64,000 bases of DNA. Source: Anthocerotibacter panamensis C109. GTDB taxonomy: Bacteria > Cyanobacteriota > Cyanobacteriia > Gloeobacterales > Anthocerotibacteraceae. Location of the stretch: contig NZ_CP062698.1 of NCBI RefSeq assembly GCF_018389385.1, positions 2,669,501 through 2,733,500 on the forward strand, in the 5' to 3' direction. Numbering within the stretch: the first letter of the stretch is position 1; each line of letters opens with the position of its first letter. Positions 1 through 8,180 of the stretch are shown here, piece after piece. A program made the position numbers and the translations under genes. The notes under the pieces were generated by a model, which saw nothing but the letters and a program-made list of their open reading frames with translations, had not been told where the DNA came from and ran no database searches.

Positions 1-1101
1 GCCATTCTCAGCTATAGCCTAGAGCGCAATCCCCTCAGCGGTCCCTGGCTGGATGGACTGGAGCAACAACTGGAGCGGGAGATGGACTATCAGCCACCCA
101 CCGATTTCGAGGCGGTCTTTATCCTGGGCGTGCCCCAAAGCGGAGCCACGGTCATCCATCAACTGCTCTGTCAGAGCCCTGAAACGGCCTTCTTTGCCCT
201 GGGGCAATTGAGCGTGGTCGATCACTTCTTGCTCAGTGACCGCTGGATGGAGGCCATCCGGTGGATGGTTGTGTCAGAGCGCCAAGGACTGGCGAACGAT
301 GCGGTCTATGACCTGGAATCCCCTGAAGAAGGGGTACATGCCTTCCTCTCCATGTGCAATCATCCCTTGATACAGGGGCGCTATGGTCTGGTGGCAGCCA
401 TGGATATCCTCTCGGGGCGCGAAGAAGTTGCCCTAGGGCAGCATCGGGAACTCTCCTCCTACATCCAACAACTCAACTACCGCCTGCGCGAAGGCCAACC
501 TAACACCTTCCTCAATAGCTATCAGGTGCGCAAATTCCGTGAACAGGTCGAGAAGTCGGTCTTTGTCTGGCGCAAGCGCAACCGCCCGGTGACCCATTTT
601 CTGGGCAAGATCCCCGCCGCTTCGCTCTCGCCGCGTCTGTTTAGCTATCTCTTTCCAGGGGCGAAGTTCGTCCATATTGCTCGGTCGCCGCAGCAGGTTC
701 TACCGGCTTTTCTCAAGTCTACCAAGGAGACGCAGTCTATCCCTTTTATCTCCCAGCGCCCTATCAATGACCGGGTTCTTGCCTCCTACTACGGGCTTTT
801 AACTCAATCGCTCAACCAGGAAGTTTTTGACTTGGATGGAGCCAACCGTGCCTTTCATCTGACCTATGAAGACCTGATCCGCGACCCTGAGCCCATCCTC
901 AAAGCCTTAGTAGATTTTCTAGGCTTCAAAAATCGGTCTACCATCCTGGATACGGGGGTGAACCACGTCAAGGCCCTCTCCCGCATTCCCACCACGCCCA
1001 CCCTGCAACGGATCGAGGAACTGATTGCCACCTACGCCCCAAATGCCCTGGAACACTACACCCGGACCCAGCAACAGAGCACCGTAGGCATCCAGGCTTA
1101 A
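1..1101 (+). CDS. Sulfotransferase family protein (5' end outside window)
   Basis: The reading frame is open from base 1, so the gene starts upstream of the window and only its C-terminal part (at least 366 residues) is seen. Shortly after the first in-window Met is a 5'-phosphosulfate-binding-loop-like motif, FILGVPQSGATVIH. Further on, FVHIARSPQQVLPAFL resembles the 3'-phosphate-binding motif of PAPS-dependent sulfotransferases. Such enzymes move a sulfuryl group from PAPS to a hydroxyl or amine of a sugar, lipid or protein; the acceptor cannot be read here. The C-terminal DLIRDPEPILKALVDFLG segment is also typical of the family. A tRNA gene follows. Confidence 0.78.
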   Translation, partial: AILSYSLERNPLSGPWLDGLEQQLEREMDYQPPTDFEAVFILGVPQSGATVIHQLLCQSPETAFFALGQLSVVDHFLLSDRWMEAIRWMVVSERQGLANDAVYDLESPEEGVHAFLSMCNHPLIQGRYGLVAAMDILSGREEVALGQHRELSSYIQQLNYRLREGQPNTFLNSYQVRKFREQVEKSVFVWRKRNRPVTHFLGKIPAASLSPRLFSYLFPGAKFVHIARSPQQVLPAFLKSTKETQSIPFISQRPINDRVLASYYGLLTQSLNQEVFDLDGANRAFHLTYEDLIRDPEPILKALVDFLGFKNRSTILDTGVNHVKALSRIPTTPTLQRIEELIATYAPNALEHYTRTQQQSTVGIQA

Positions 1102-1149
1102 AGCAGCCATTGTCCGCGACCCTGATGAAGTGCTAGGCTATTTTATCGA

Positions 1150-1221
1150 GGCACTGTAGCTCAGTGGTAGAGCAAGCGGTTCATACCCGCTCTGTCAGTG
1201 GTTCAAATCCACTCAGTGCCA
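1150..1221 (+). tRNA. tRNA-Met (anticodon CAT), elongator type
   Basis: The cloverleaf reads cleanly. The 7-bp acceptor stem GGCACTG/CAGTGCC carries discriminator A. The D arm is GCTC-AGTGGTA-GAGC, the anticodon stem AGCGG/CCGCT has loop TTCATAC, and the T arm is AGTGG-TTCAAAT-CCACT. The perfectly paired first acceptor pair argues against an initiator tRNA. The TTCATAC loop matches plastid elongator tRNA-Met better than the CTCATAA loop of tRNA-Ile2 and initiators. CCA is not encoded. Confidence 0.93.
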
Positions 1222-1307
1222 TTTCTAGCCGCGCTTGCTTAGCCGCCCGCTCTAGTTCTCGTCACCGTACTTCGATGGCTTCCTGAAAAGTACGCAGGGC
1301 GCGGGCG

Positions 1308-1815
1308 ATGGCGCATTGTTCGGGGAGGGAGAATCCAAGGTACCGGGAAATTCTGGAGAGTGCACGGGTACAACGGTTCTACCTCAATGAAATGGGAGAA
1401 TCCGCCCAACAGCTTCCAGGAGTGGGTTTGATGTGTCTGGCGGTAGAGCCGGAAATTGGTTCTCGTGCCCGTGATGTCTTAGCCCAAGCCCGTGCCCAAG
1501 GCGGACAGTTTTACGACCAGGTGCTAGAACTGGTAGAGAAGACCCTATGCCGCCTGGAAAGCGGGCATAGATGCAGCGTTTCCCAGAATTGAGTCAGGCG
1601 GAACTACTTAGCATGATGGACATCAAGCTCAATGATTGGAAGAATTCCCGTGTCTACCGGGAAGTGAAGAATGAAGGCAAGCTAGAAGGCAAGCTGGAAG
1701 GAAAACTGGAAGCCGCCCGAAACTTTCTGCGCTTAGGTGTGGCTCCCGAATGGTCGCTCAGGCAGTAGAGATGTCTGTGAAAGAAGTACAACAGCTACAA
1801 AAAAATCAGTCCTAG
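1308..1815 (+). pseudogene. Decayed DUF2887/Rpn-type putative nuclease
   Basis: Two pieces in different frames (1308-1592 and 1571-1768) match the order seen in cyanobacterial DUF2887 proteins: a YREILESARVQRFYLNEMGE segment, then an FPELSQAEL segment, a DIKLNDWKNSRVYREVK segment and KLEG repeats. A second frame change near 1748 restores the expected tail (roughly VAQAVEMSVKEVQQLQ), ending at a TAG at 1813-1815. The N-terminal PD-(D/E)XK-like nuclease part is missing. So the gene is 5'-truncated with two frameshifts. Family members often occur in many copies near mobile DNA. Whether this was itself a cassette cannot be decided, because no attC is seen on its left. Confidence 0.6.
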
Positions 1816-1839
1816 CAAAACTTGTACACGGTGTAGCTG

Positions 1840-1906
1840 GGCTAACCAGTCGCTCCACCTGACACCGCCCCAAAGTGGGCGGCGCAGGTGAGCTTGATCG
1901 TTAGCC
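1840..1906 (+). other. attC-like site A
   Basis: The outer boxes GGCTAAC (1840-1846) and GTTAGCC (1900-1906) are perfect complements. Inner arms GCTCCACCTG and CAGGTGAGC pair with a single extra C on the left arm. A central stem ACCGCCC/GGGCGGC-like segment forms the tip. This is the leftmost site of the array and opens the DUF4157 cassette. Confidence 0.8.
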
Positions 1907-2022
1907 TTCCTAAATTCCTGACCCCAACCCGCTCAAATAGAAGAATATTAGTAATAACCAAGGTTACGGATACGAGGTTCATGGTTGTGTATTGAAAACC
2001 ACAAAAATGACGAGGTGCGAGT

Positions 2023-2604
2023 ATGTCATTCGAGCGTGTCCACAAATCCAGATCCCAAAGTCCCCAGTCCTCTTGGAGTACGTCGCAGTTTGCACCTCGT
2101 CCGTTTCCCGTCCAGAAACCTAAACGCTCCCCAACCTGGGAAGATATAGAGAACGAAGCTTTCCAACAGAATAAGTTTGAGGCGTTTGGACTCCAGCTAA
2201 AGGAGAAGTACGGTACAATCACACCTGTTGAGCAAGAAAGGCTGGGGATGCTGCAAGCCAAGATGGATAGCTTTTGGGCACAGCGGATGGAGCGGGCTAA
2301 AGCACAGCCAAACTTGTTGGAAATCCTCATTCGTAATGCTCAATCAACCCAGACAACTGAACCAACAACGCCTGTTCAGCCCAAGCTAACGATTGGGCAA
2401 CCGGATGATCAATATGAGCAAGAGGCGGATCGAGTTGCTGAACAGATAATGAGTATGGCTCCTTCGGCAACTCCCAACATTCAACGTCAGGCTGAGGAGG
2501 AACAGGAAGAGGTTCAAACCAAGCCTTTGTTAGAAACAATTATGCCGATTGTGCAGCGTCAGGAAGCGTTAGAAGAAGACGAGCCAATTCAATGGGATTT
2601 CTAG
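2023..2604 (+). CDS. DUF4157-type (eCIS-associated) effector head, ends at an in-frame TAG
   Basis: 193 residues. The segment LTIGQPDDQYEQEADRVAEQ (about residues 124-143) is the signature that opens DUF4157 regions of proteins carried by extracellular contractile injection systems. It is followed by VQRQ/IQRQ repeats and an acidic linker. The N-terminal ~110 residues resemble heads shared by many cyanobacterial effectors of this type. The protein stops at TAG (2602-2604), exactly where a C-terminal effector domain would begin, and the same frame stays open to 3018. It is either a real short protein or the front half of a nonsense-split 331-residue effector. The zinc-metalloprotease HExxH of complete DUF4157 domains is absent. 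Start ATG 2023 follows GAGG. Confidence 0.65.
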   Translation: MSFERVHKSRSQSPQSSWSTSQFAPRPFPVQKPKRSPTWEDIENEAFQQNKFEAFGLQLKEKYGTITPVEQERLGMLQAKMDSFWAQRMERAKAQPNLLEILIRNAQSTQTTEPTTPVQPKLTIGQPDDQYEQEADRVAEQIMSMAPSATPNIQRQAEEEQEEVQTKPLLETIMPIVQRQEALEEDEPIQWDF

Positions 2605-2661
2605 AGCAATCCCCATCCGCAGTATGGTTCAGTTGAAGGTCATCAACAGCAGTTTAGAAAT

Positions 2662-3018
2662 ATGCAGCAAGGATTGCGGAACAGACTTAATGATTGGAAT
2701 AGTAGGAACTGTGATAATCCAGATGGGACTTCTCAATTACCAGAAAATGCACGGGACTGGGCTACTCGTCCAGCCCCAGTTCCAATTCCACGACCACGTC
2801 CAGCCCCTTCTTCTCCCCGCTCTGTATCTATATCTGACGTAATTGAGGTTTTAGTAACTTTAGGGTTATCAATTGTATTGGTTGGGGTTATTATAGCTGC
2901 TTTGGCTGACCCTGAACCTGAAAGTAAACTGGCACTTGCTGAACTTTCCGCAAGAATAATAACTCTATTGCTTACGCGGCTTGGTATTCAAAGTGATTCT
3001 GGAGGCTCAACAGCATGA
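2662..3018 (+). CDS. C-terminal effector segment with hydrophobic helix, in frame with the DUF4157 head
   Basis: This is in the same frame as 2023-2604; only the TAG at 2602-2604 separates them, and codons 2605-2661 read sensibly (HPQYGSVEGHQQQFRNMQQG). The segment shows NRLNDWNSRNC, then ENARDWATRPAPVPIPRPRP, a proline-rich linker, and a strongly hydrophobic stretch (VLVTLGLSIVLVGVIIAALA). The 'W-ATRP-P-P-RP' arrangement is common in C-terminal parts of polymorphic toxins and eCIS cargo. A membrane-acting effector is possible, but the activity is unknown. ATG 2662 lacks a good ribosome-binding site, so this may be expressed only by readthrough, or not at all. The stop overlaps the next gene's start as ATGA. 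Confidence 0.5.
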   Translation: MQQGLRNRLNDWNSRNCDNPDGTSQLPENARDWATRPAPVPIPRPRPAPSSPRSVSISDVIEVLVTLGLSIVLVGVIIAALADPEPESKLALAELSARIITLLLTRLGIQSDSGGSTA

Positions 3019-3281
3019 ATTCTGATTCTATTTGGAAACCTAATACTGGGCCGCAATGGTTGCAAGCTCTAGCTTTACCTGCACAGCCCTGGGTAAAGCC
3101 ATTTCTAGGGCGAATGAAATTCCCACCTGCTCTTACCAATGAACAGCAGTTTTTTCAATCAATCCATACTGAGGCAGCGGAAAAACGTGCCGCGTTGTGG
3201 AGAGCGAACAAAGAACTAGGTTACTTACCGGAATTGGACACAGCAATTACAAGAGAGTTTGTTACTGAAGCCTTGAACTGA
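3015..3281 (+). CDS. Small protein translationally coupled to the effector (possible partner or immunity protein)
   Basis: 88 residues, start ATG 3015 overlapping the upstream stop (ATGA), with GGAGG about 12 bases upstream (3000-3004). This coupling points to a functional pair with the effector tail. The sequence is soluble, with tryptophans and a mixed-charge C-terminal helix (NEQQFFQSIHTEAAEKRAAL). No known family is recognised. In polymorphic-toxin loci the gene directly after a toxin end is usually its immunity gene. Here that is inference, since eCIS cargo often has no immunity partner. Confidence 0.55.
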   Translation: MNSDSIWKPNTGPQWLQALALPAQPWVKPFLGRMKFPPALTNEQQFFQSIHTEAAEKRAALWRANKELGYLPELDTAITREFVTEALN

Positions 3282-3472
3282 AATAACACGCTCACTATCG
3301 CTTAGGGTGTAGCGGGTTGATTACTGTTGAAGAGTTGAGGATGCATTAGCCATAGCACAATATACCAATTGATTTTATCGTTAATTAATTGCTTCTCAAA
3401 TCTCATCAAGCCCAGCCCAACATCTCTGGTAGGTGGTAACCGCTTACCTGTGAACTGCACAGTGACACAGAA

Positions 3473-3559
3473 GGCTGACAATCCCAATGCACCGGAACAA
3501 AGTCAAGCGATCGGTAAGTTGCAAAGGTTATCTGTGTCCGGTGATTGGGAGTGTTAGGC
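3473..3559 (+). other. attC-like site B
   Basis: The right box is GTTAGGC (3553-3559) and the left box a divergent GGCTGAC (3473-3479). Inner arms CCAATGCACCGG and CCGGTGATTGG pair perfectly except for one extra G on the left arm, as in known attC sites. It closes the cassette 1901-3553. The rest of the gap 3282-3656 shows nothing else I can name. Confidence 0.7.
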
Positions 3560-3656
3560 TGCTCTGTCTTTTGATGAGACATCTTACCTACTTAAGTGTA
3601 ATTCTGCCGCCCGTCGCAAGCAAGGTAGAGAAACACTTGCCCTAATCTTGTGACAA

Positions 3657-4745
3657 TCAAAATAAGGCGATCGTTTTGACTGGCACGTTGAGCGTAGACA
3701 TGTCGATTACCAGACGATAGTGTACCTCTCCCCGATCGAGCCGTTCAAACCCATCCTCGATATCCGTAGCCGAGATAATTTCGACATCAGCAGAGATATG
3801 GTGCTGGCTACAGAAGTCCAGCATCTCCTGCGTTTCTAATGTTCCACCGACTCCCGAACTAGCCAACCGTCGCCGTCCCATCGTCAGGAAAACGGGACTG
3901 AAATCCAGATTTGCGGGAATGCCAAGACAGCAGAGCGTACCGTCGAGGTTGAGCGATCGCAGATAGGGGTTGAGTGGGTGGCGGGATGAAACGGTATCGA
4001 GGATGAAATCGAAGCGGGAAGCTTGGTTTGCCATTTGCGCCTCGTCAGTTGATAAGATCGCCTCGTCCGCTCCCAGCGCTTTTGCATCAGCAAGCTTATC
4101 TGGAGAGGTACTGAACAGCACAACATAAGCCCCCAGCGCGTGCGCGAATTTCACCGCCATATGACCCAGACCGCCCAAGCCAACAATCCCAACCGTCTTG
4201 CCACCTACGTCCCAATGACGCAGGGGCGACCAAGTGGTTACTCCTGCACAAAGCAACGGTGCAACGCTTGCCGGATCGAGACCGGCGGGGAGGTGGTAGG
4301 CAAACTGGGCATCCACAACATACTGATTAGAGTAACCGCCGCGCGTGATGCTGCCATCTTGCCTATCGATGCCATCATAGGTAGTGGTCACCCCTTCCAA
4401 GCAATATTGTTCTAGCTGGCGTTGGCATGATGAGCAATGACCGCAGGAATCAACGATTGTGCCCACCGCCACCGCATCACCAACTCGGAATTTTGTGACA
4501 TCCGCGCCGATCGCCGTCACCTCGCCCACAATTTCATGACCTGGGACGAGCGGAAAGCGGCTTGACCCTCGAATGGCGTGCAAATCGCTGTGGCAAATGC
4601 CGCAGAACTGAATTCTCATCGTGATGTCGGTCGGTCGCAATTTCCGACGCTCGAATGTCCAGGGAACGAGGCGATCGCCTTGGCTGAGAGCCGCAAGTCC
4701 GTAAGAGAGATCGATCGCGGTGTTCTGCTTAGTCATTTCTGACAT
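3657..4745 (-). CDS. Zinc-dependent alcohol dehydrogenase (CAD/YahK-like)
   Basis: 362 residues, the usual length of the medium-chain zinc alcohol/aldehyde reductases. Catalytic zinc ligands lie in CGICHSDLH and PGHEIVGEV. The structural zinc cluster is CGHCSSCQRQLEQYC, and the Rossmann cofactor loop is GIVGLGGLGHMAVKFA. It should reduce aldehydes or oxidise alcohols with NAD(P)H in the cytoplasm. Start ATG 4745 has AGGAAA eight bases upstream. It is 47 bp downstream of an SDR gene on the same strand, with a divergent AraC regulator beyond, so the three form a regulated oxidoreductase unit inside one attC-bounded cassette. Confidence 0.88.
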   Translation of the reverse strand: MSEMTKQNTAIDLSYGLAALSQGDRLVPWTFERRKLRPTDITMRIQFCGICHSDLHAIRGSSRFPLVPGHEIVGEVTAIGADVTKFRVGDAVAVGTIVDSCGHCSSCQRQLEQYCLEGVTTTYDGIDRQDGSITRGGYSNQYVVDAQFAYHLPAGLDPASVAPLLCAGVTTWSPLRHWDVGGKTVGIVGLGGLGHMAVKFAHALGAYVVLFSTSPDKLADAKALGADEAILSTDEAQMANQASRFDFILDTVSSRHPLNPYLRSLNLDGTLCCLGIPANLDFSPVFLTMGRRRLASSGVGGTLETQEMLDFCSQHHISADVEIISATDIEDGFERLDRGEVHYRLVIDMSTLNVPVKTIALF

Positions 4746-4792
4746 TTGCTGGTTTCCTGGTTGTGATCTGAGGGGAATGGATATGCAATGCT

Positions 4793-5527
4793 TTAGAAGG
4801 CGCTTGCTGTCGGGCGAACAATGATTTCATTGACATCTACATCTTCAGGTTGAGCGATCGCATATAAAACGGCTCTGGCGATCGCATCTGGCATGAGTGC
4901 AGTCTTGCGAAGTTCTTGTAAAAACCCTTTGCTGGCATCATCCGTAATATCAGACCCAAGTTCGGTTTCGACAACGCCAGGAGAGATGAGAGTGACACGG
5001 ATATTTTTTGATTCCTGACGCAGCCCATCGGAGATTGCCCATACTGCGTATTTTGTGGCGGAATAGACAGCGCTGCTGGGTCCGACCATGTGCGCGGCGA
5101 TCGATGCTGTATTGATAAATTGTCCACCGCCCTGCGCTTCCATGATCGGCAGTCCCGCCGCAATGCCATTCAACACGCCGTGGATGTTAACGTTAATCAT
5201 GTTGTCCCACTCCTCCACTTTCAAGGCATTCATCCGCGATAGAGGCATCACGCCTGCATTGTTAAAAATCACATCCACGCGACCAAATTTATCTTTTGCA
5301 AAGTGAATGAATGCTTTCATATCCTCACGATTTGTGACATCCACCGCTCTAAATTCTGCTGTACCACCTGATGCACGAATCTCCCCGACCAGTTTTTCTA
5401 GTTTCTCCATCCGTCTCGCCCCCAAAATAACTTTTGCGCTATTTTCAGCCAGCAATCGAGCGGTTGCTTCCCCAATTCCACTACTGGCTCCAGTAATGAC
5501 GACAACTTTTTCGCCAACGTTCAACAT
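4793..5527 (-). CDS. Short-chain dehydrogenase/reductase (SDR)
   Basis: 244 residues from ATG 5527, preferred because AGGAAAAAT lies just upstream; a longer form from 5557 is possible. Classical SDR motifs are present: cofactor loop TGASSGIG near the N-terminus, NNAG, a catalytic serine in NTASIAAHM, and YSATK (YxxxK), followed by the SPGVVET substrate loop. The substrate is unknown. Close relatives are annotated as NADP-dependent oxidoreductases active on small carbonyls or hydroxy acids. It is the first gene of the operon with the alcohol dehydrogenase. Confidence 0.88.
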   Translation of the reverse strand: MLNVGEKVVVITGASSGIGEATARLLAENSAKVILGARRMEKLEKLVGEIRASGGTAEFRAVDVTNREDMKAFIHFAKDKFGRVDVIFNNAGVMPLSRMNALKVEEWDNMINVNIHGVLNGIAAGLPIMEAQGGGQFINTASIAAHMVGPSSAVYSATKYAVWAISDGLRQESKNIRVTLISPGVVETELGSDITDDASKGFLQELRKTALMPDAIARAVLYAIAQPEDVDVNEIIVRPTASAF

Positions 5528-5631
5528 CGTTATTTTTCCTGATTGATTGGTCTGCATGTATTCACAGTAGAAGTAAAAATAAGAATGCTAAATACACAGA
5601 CCTCGCAGGTTATTGCCTAATCCTCCAAGTT

Positions 5632-5862
5632 GGAATTTTGCACAAGTGTTGAATCCAAAGAAAATCTAAAGGTTTAAGTACAATCCTTGATTTTATGCGA
5701 TAGCAGTTTTTGTATCTTGTGATACTTAAGTTGCGCCAGGATTCTAAGCTATTTGCAAATAATCTCCCGACTATTGAGAATAAATAATAACAGCTAACCC
5801 TCTAATGTAAAGTTTTATATCGACATTCAACACTTGTGGGAATTTTGCGAGTGCTCTATAAT
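5632..5862 (+). promoter_or_regulatory. Divergent SDR/araC control region with long inverted repeats
   Basis: Within the 373-bp AT-rich gap, CACAAGTGTTGAAT (5641-5654) is matched by its exact reverse complement ATTCAACACTTGTG (5825-5838). GGAATTTTGC also occurs twice as a direct repeat (5632-5641 and 5839-5848). A promoter-like pair, TTGTGG (5834-5839) and TATAAT (5857-5862), 17 bp apart, points at the AraC gene and overlaps the right repeat. This fits autoregulation and possible looping by the adjacent AraC protein. The operator role is inference. Confidence 0.55.
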
Positions 5863-5900
5863 GCTGAGTGGAGCAGGATTCAATGAATCGATAGAATAAT

Positions 5901-6833
5901 ATGACAACTGAAATCATTAGCTCAGTTAGCAATCAAGGTGAGATCGCGAAGCAGTGCCAGAAACTGACGGCACTGATCACCCGGGACACGGATGGCAAAG
6001 GGGATGGGTTTCATCAAACTGCTATCGCTCAATTGGAATTTCAGCGAGAATCTTCGGTTTCCACAGTACTACGCGGTGTCTGCGCCCCGATCTTTGCGAT
6101 TCTGGTTCAAGGTAAAAAAGAACTATTGCTGAATAAGGAAATCTATCGGTATGGTGCGGCTCAATACCTGGTTGTTTCAGTCGATTTGCCGTTAAGCGCA
6201 TTTATTACAGAGGCGTCTCCCGACAAGCCTTATCTAGGATTTAAGTTAACTTTAGATCCCCGTCAACTGTGTGACCTGATTATTCAAACCACTGGGCTTA
6301 AGCGTCAGCCAGAGAATGCTGTGAGAGGCTTATTTGTCAGCACTATTGATATACCATTGCTCGATTGCGCTCTCAGACTGACAACGCTTTTGGATACACC
6401 ACAGGATATTCCAATCCTGGCACCACTAATCATTCGTGAAATCTACTATCGCCTTTTAATGAGTGAACAAGGTAAAGCGGTGCGCCAAATTGCCACATCG
6501 GGTAGCAATATGCAGCGGATTGCTGAGGTGATAAAACGGCTCAAAGCTGATTTCGCACAACCGTTGCGAGTTGAGGATCTGGCCGGACAAGCTCAGATGT
6601 CTGCATCCTCGTTTCATCACCACTTCAAAGCGGTGACATCCATGAGTCCGCTGCAATATCAAAAGCAATTAAGACTCTTAGAAGCACGTCGCCTGATGCT
6701 TGCCGGAAACTCCGATGCGTCTAATGCCGCCTATCAGGTGGGGTATGAGAGCGCTTCACAGTTCAGCCGCGAATATTCTCGAATGTTTGGTGCGCCGCCG
6801 ATCCGGGACATTGAATATTTACGGACAACCTGA
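5901..6833 (+). CDS. AraC-family transcriptional regulator
   Basis: 310 residues. The N-terminal part (about 20-190) resembles the AraC-type N-terminal cupin region (IFAILVQGKKELLLNKEIYRYGAAQYLVV). The C-terminal ~100 residues carry two helix-turn-helix units: LRVEDLAGQAQMSASSFHHHFKAVTSMSPLQYQKQ, then the second helix pair ending in VGYESASQFSREYSRMFG. It is transcribed away from the SDR/alcohol dehydrogenase operon and most likely controls it, responding to an unknown small molecule. The right copy of the inverted repeats overlaps its own predicted promoter, suggesting autoregulation. The whole regulator-operon unit lies between attC sites B and C. Confidence 0.88.
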   Translation: MTTEIISSVSNQGEIAKQCQKLTALITRDTDGKGDGFHQTAIAQLEFQRESSVSTVLRGVCAPIFAILVQGKKELLLNKEIYRYGAAQYLVVSVDLPLSAFITEASPDKPYLGFKLTLDPRQLCDLIIQTTGLKRQPENAVRGLFVSTIDIPLLDCALRLTTLLDTPQDIPILAPLIIREIYYRLLMSEQGKAVRQIATSGSNMQRIAEVIKRLKADFAQPLRVEDLAGQAQMSASSFHHHFKAVTSMSPLQYQKQLRLLEARRLMLAGNSDASNAAYQVGYESASQFSREYSRMFGAPPIRDIEYLRTT

Positions 6834-6886
6834 ATATAGACTATCCGTTTATTGCTTAGATTGAAGTTAGACCAAATGCGATCGCT

Positions 6887-6972
6887 GCCTAACAAGGCGC
6901 TGCACCGGAACGTCGTTATTTGGTCGGTTGAGTTGCAAAGTTGTCTGCGTCCGGTGAGCTTGGTCGTTAGCC
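6887..6972 (+). other. attC-like site C
   Basis: Left box GCCTAAC (6887-6893) and right box GTTAGCC (6966-6972). Inner arms GCTGCACCGG and CCGGTGAGC pair with one extra G. Its wording (TAACAAGGCGCTGCACCGGA ... GGTGAGCTTGGTCGTTAG) is very close to attC sites of environmental integrons. It ends the dehydrogenase/AraC cassette. Confidence 0.82.
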
Positions 6973-7004
6973 AAAGTCTCTCCTACAATAAACCACACTA
7001 AAAT

Positions 7005-7071
7005 GTCTAACCAGATGCTCCACCTGACACTGCCCCAAAGCGGGCGGCGCCGCTGAGCTTGTGCGTTAGAC
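7005..7071 (+). other. attC-like site D
   Basis: Left box GTCTAAC (7005-7011) and right box GTTAGAC (7065-7071) are perfect complements. It is closely similar to site A (CACCTGACAC-GCCCCAAAG-CGGGCGGC), though the inner arms pair less well. Only about 99 bp separate its cut point from that of site C, leaving no room for a gene. Confidence 0.75.
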
Positions 7072-7199
7072 GCAGAGGTCGTGGGGATAGGCAACTCATG
7101 GGGGAAACCGGCTGGGCTGTCACACTACCCAATAGCCCCATCGCGCAAAGCATCCTCCCGGCAAGTGCTCAAGCAAGCACCCTGTGTTACAACATAGAC

Positions 7200-7898
7200 A
7201 TGGTTTTATCCACACCCACTACTCAGTACCCCACAGGGGATGGTCAACCTGTGGCTGAAAGCTATGTCCATTTCTGGGCTATTGCCACCATTGCCCAGGT
7301 GCTCACGCAATACATGGAAACTCAGCCTACCCCCGATAGCCCCGCGTGGGCGCAAGCCATGCCCAAACCCCGCTACCGAGAACATCCGGGAACCGTTCTT
7401 GCCAACCAATTCCTATACTATGCCCAGGGCTATCCCCGACTACGGGTGGCTCCTGATGTCATGGTGATTTTTGATGTGCAATCTGGAGGGCGGGATAGTT
7501 ACAAAATCTGGGAGGAGAAAGAGGTTCCAGCCGTAATTTTTGAAGTGACCTCTGCCAAGACCCAGGAGCAGGACCAATATTCCAAGCGGGATCTGTACGA
7601 GCAGATGGGTGTGGAGGAGTATTGGCTGTTTGACCCCAAGGGTGAATGGATTCCTGAACAGTTGCGGGGCTATCGGTTGAGCGGTGAAGCGTATGTGCTG
7701 AACCAAGAAAAAATCAGTCATCAACTGGGATTGCGGTTGGAAGTAGCAGGAGCATTGCTGAACTTTTATCGGTTAAGTGATGGTGAAAAGCTCCGAACAC
7801 TGTCCGAAGTAACAGAGCAAGCAGCATTTGAGCGGCAACGGGCTGAACGGTTAGCCCAACGTCTGCGGGAATTAGGAGTGGAACCGGAAGAGCCCTAA
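7200..7898 (+). CDS. Uma2-family (DUF820) putative restriction-like endonuclease
   Basis: 232 residues from ATG 7200; the open frame continues upstream, but Uma2 homology begins after this Met. The core matches the PD-(D/E)XK fold of the family: PDVMVIFD supplies the Asp, and AVIFEVTSAKTQEQD supplies the E-x-x-x-x-K segment. KRDLYEQMGVEEYWLFDPKGEW follows, a hallmark of Uma2/DUF820. The C-terminus ends in a charged coiled coil (FERQRAERLAQRLRELGVE). These proteins are abundant in cyanobacteria and their biological role is unclear. It is the single gene of the cassette between sites D (7065) and G (8157). Confidence 0.83.
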   Translation: MVLSTPTTQYPTGDGQPVAESYVHFWAIATIAQVLTQYMETQPTPDSPAWAQAMPKPRYREHPGTVLANQFLYYAQGYPRLRVAPDVMVIFDVQSGGRDSYKIWEEKEVPAVIFEVTSAKTQEQDQYSKRDLYEQMGVEEYWLFDPKGEWIPEQLRGYRLSGEAYVLNQEKISHQLGLRLEVAGALLNFYRLSDGEKLRTLSEVTEQAAFERQRAERLAQRLRELGVEPEEP

Positions 7899-8049
7899 TC
7901 CCTCAAGCCGGTTTAGAGAATGGGGGTATGAGCACCAGAGCCCCCTAGATGCAAGTCTTTCTTGCTAGAATGCCTTTACGCTCTGCTGTGAACCTGTTAA
8001 GAGCAGCCTCTACAAAGCCACACTACCCGATCTATCGGGCGATGATTCC

Positions 8050-8163
8050 GCCCAACACCGATCAATGGAGTCTGCTCATGGTTACCTGTGCCGTATATCC
8101 TTACAAATTCGTGGATATCCTCTCCGCAGAGATACCCATGTGCAGTTTAATCACTGGTTAGGC
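8050..8163 (+). other. attC-like site G (long form)
   Basis: Left box GCCCAAC (8050-8056) and right box GTTAGGC (8157-8163). Arms CTGCTCATGG and CCCATGTGCAG pair with one mismatch. The tip carries its own palindrome ATATCC/GGATAT, so the site is longer (114 bp) than its neighbours. It is less certain than A-D, but it sits where the Uma2 cassette must end, and the next ORF starts 18 bp after it. Confidence 0.55.
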
Positions 8164-8180
8164 AATTGAAAAGAGGAAGC

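Noticed and set aside
1842-2330. 162-residue minus-strand ORF over the start of the DUF4157 gene
   Set aside because: It spans attC site A and runs antisense to a frame with recognisable DUF4157 features.
7949-8161. 70-residue ORF after the Uma2 gene
   Set aside because: It lies across attC-like site G and has no ribosome-binding site.
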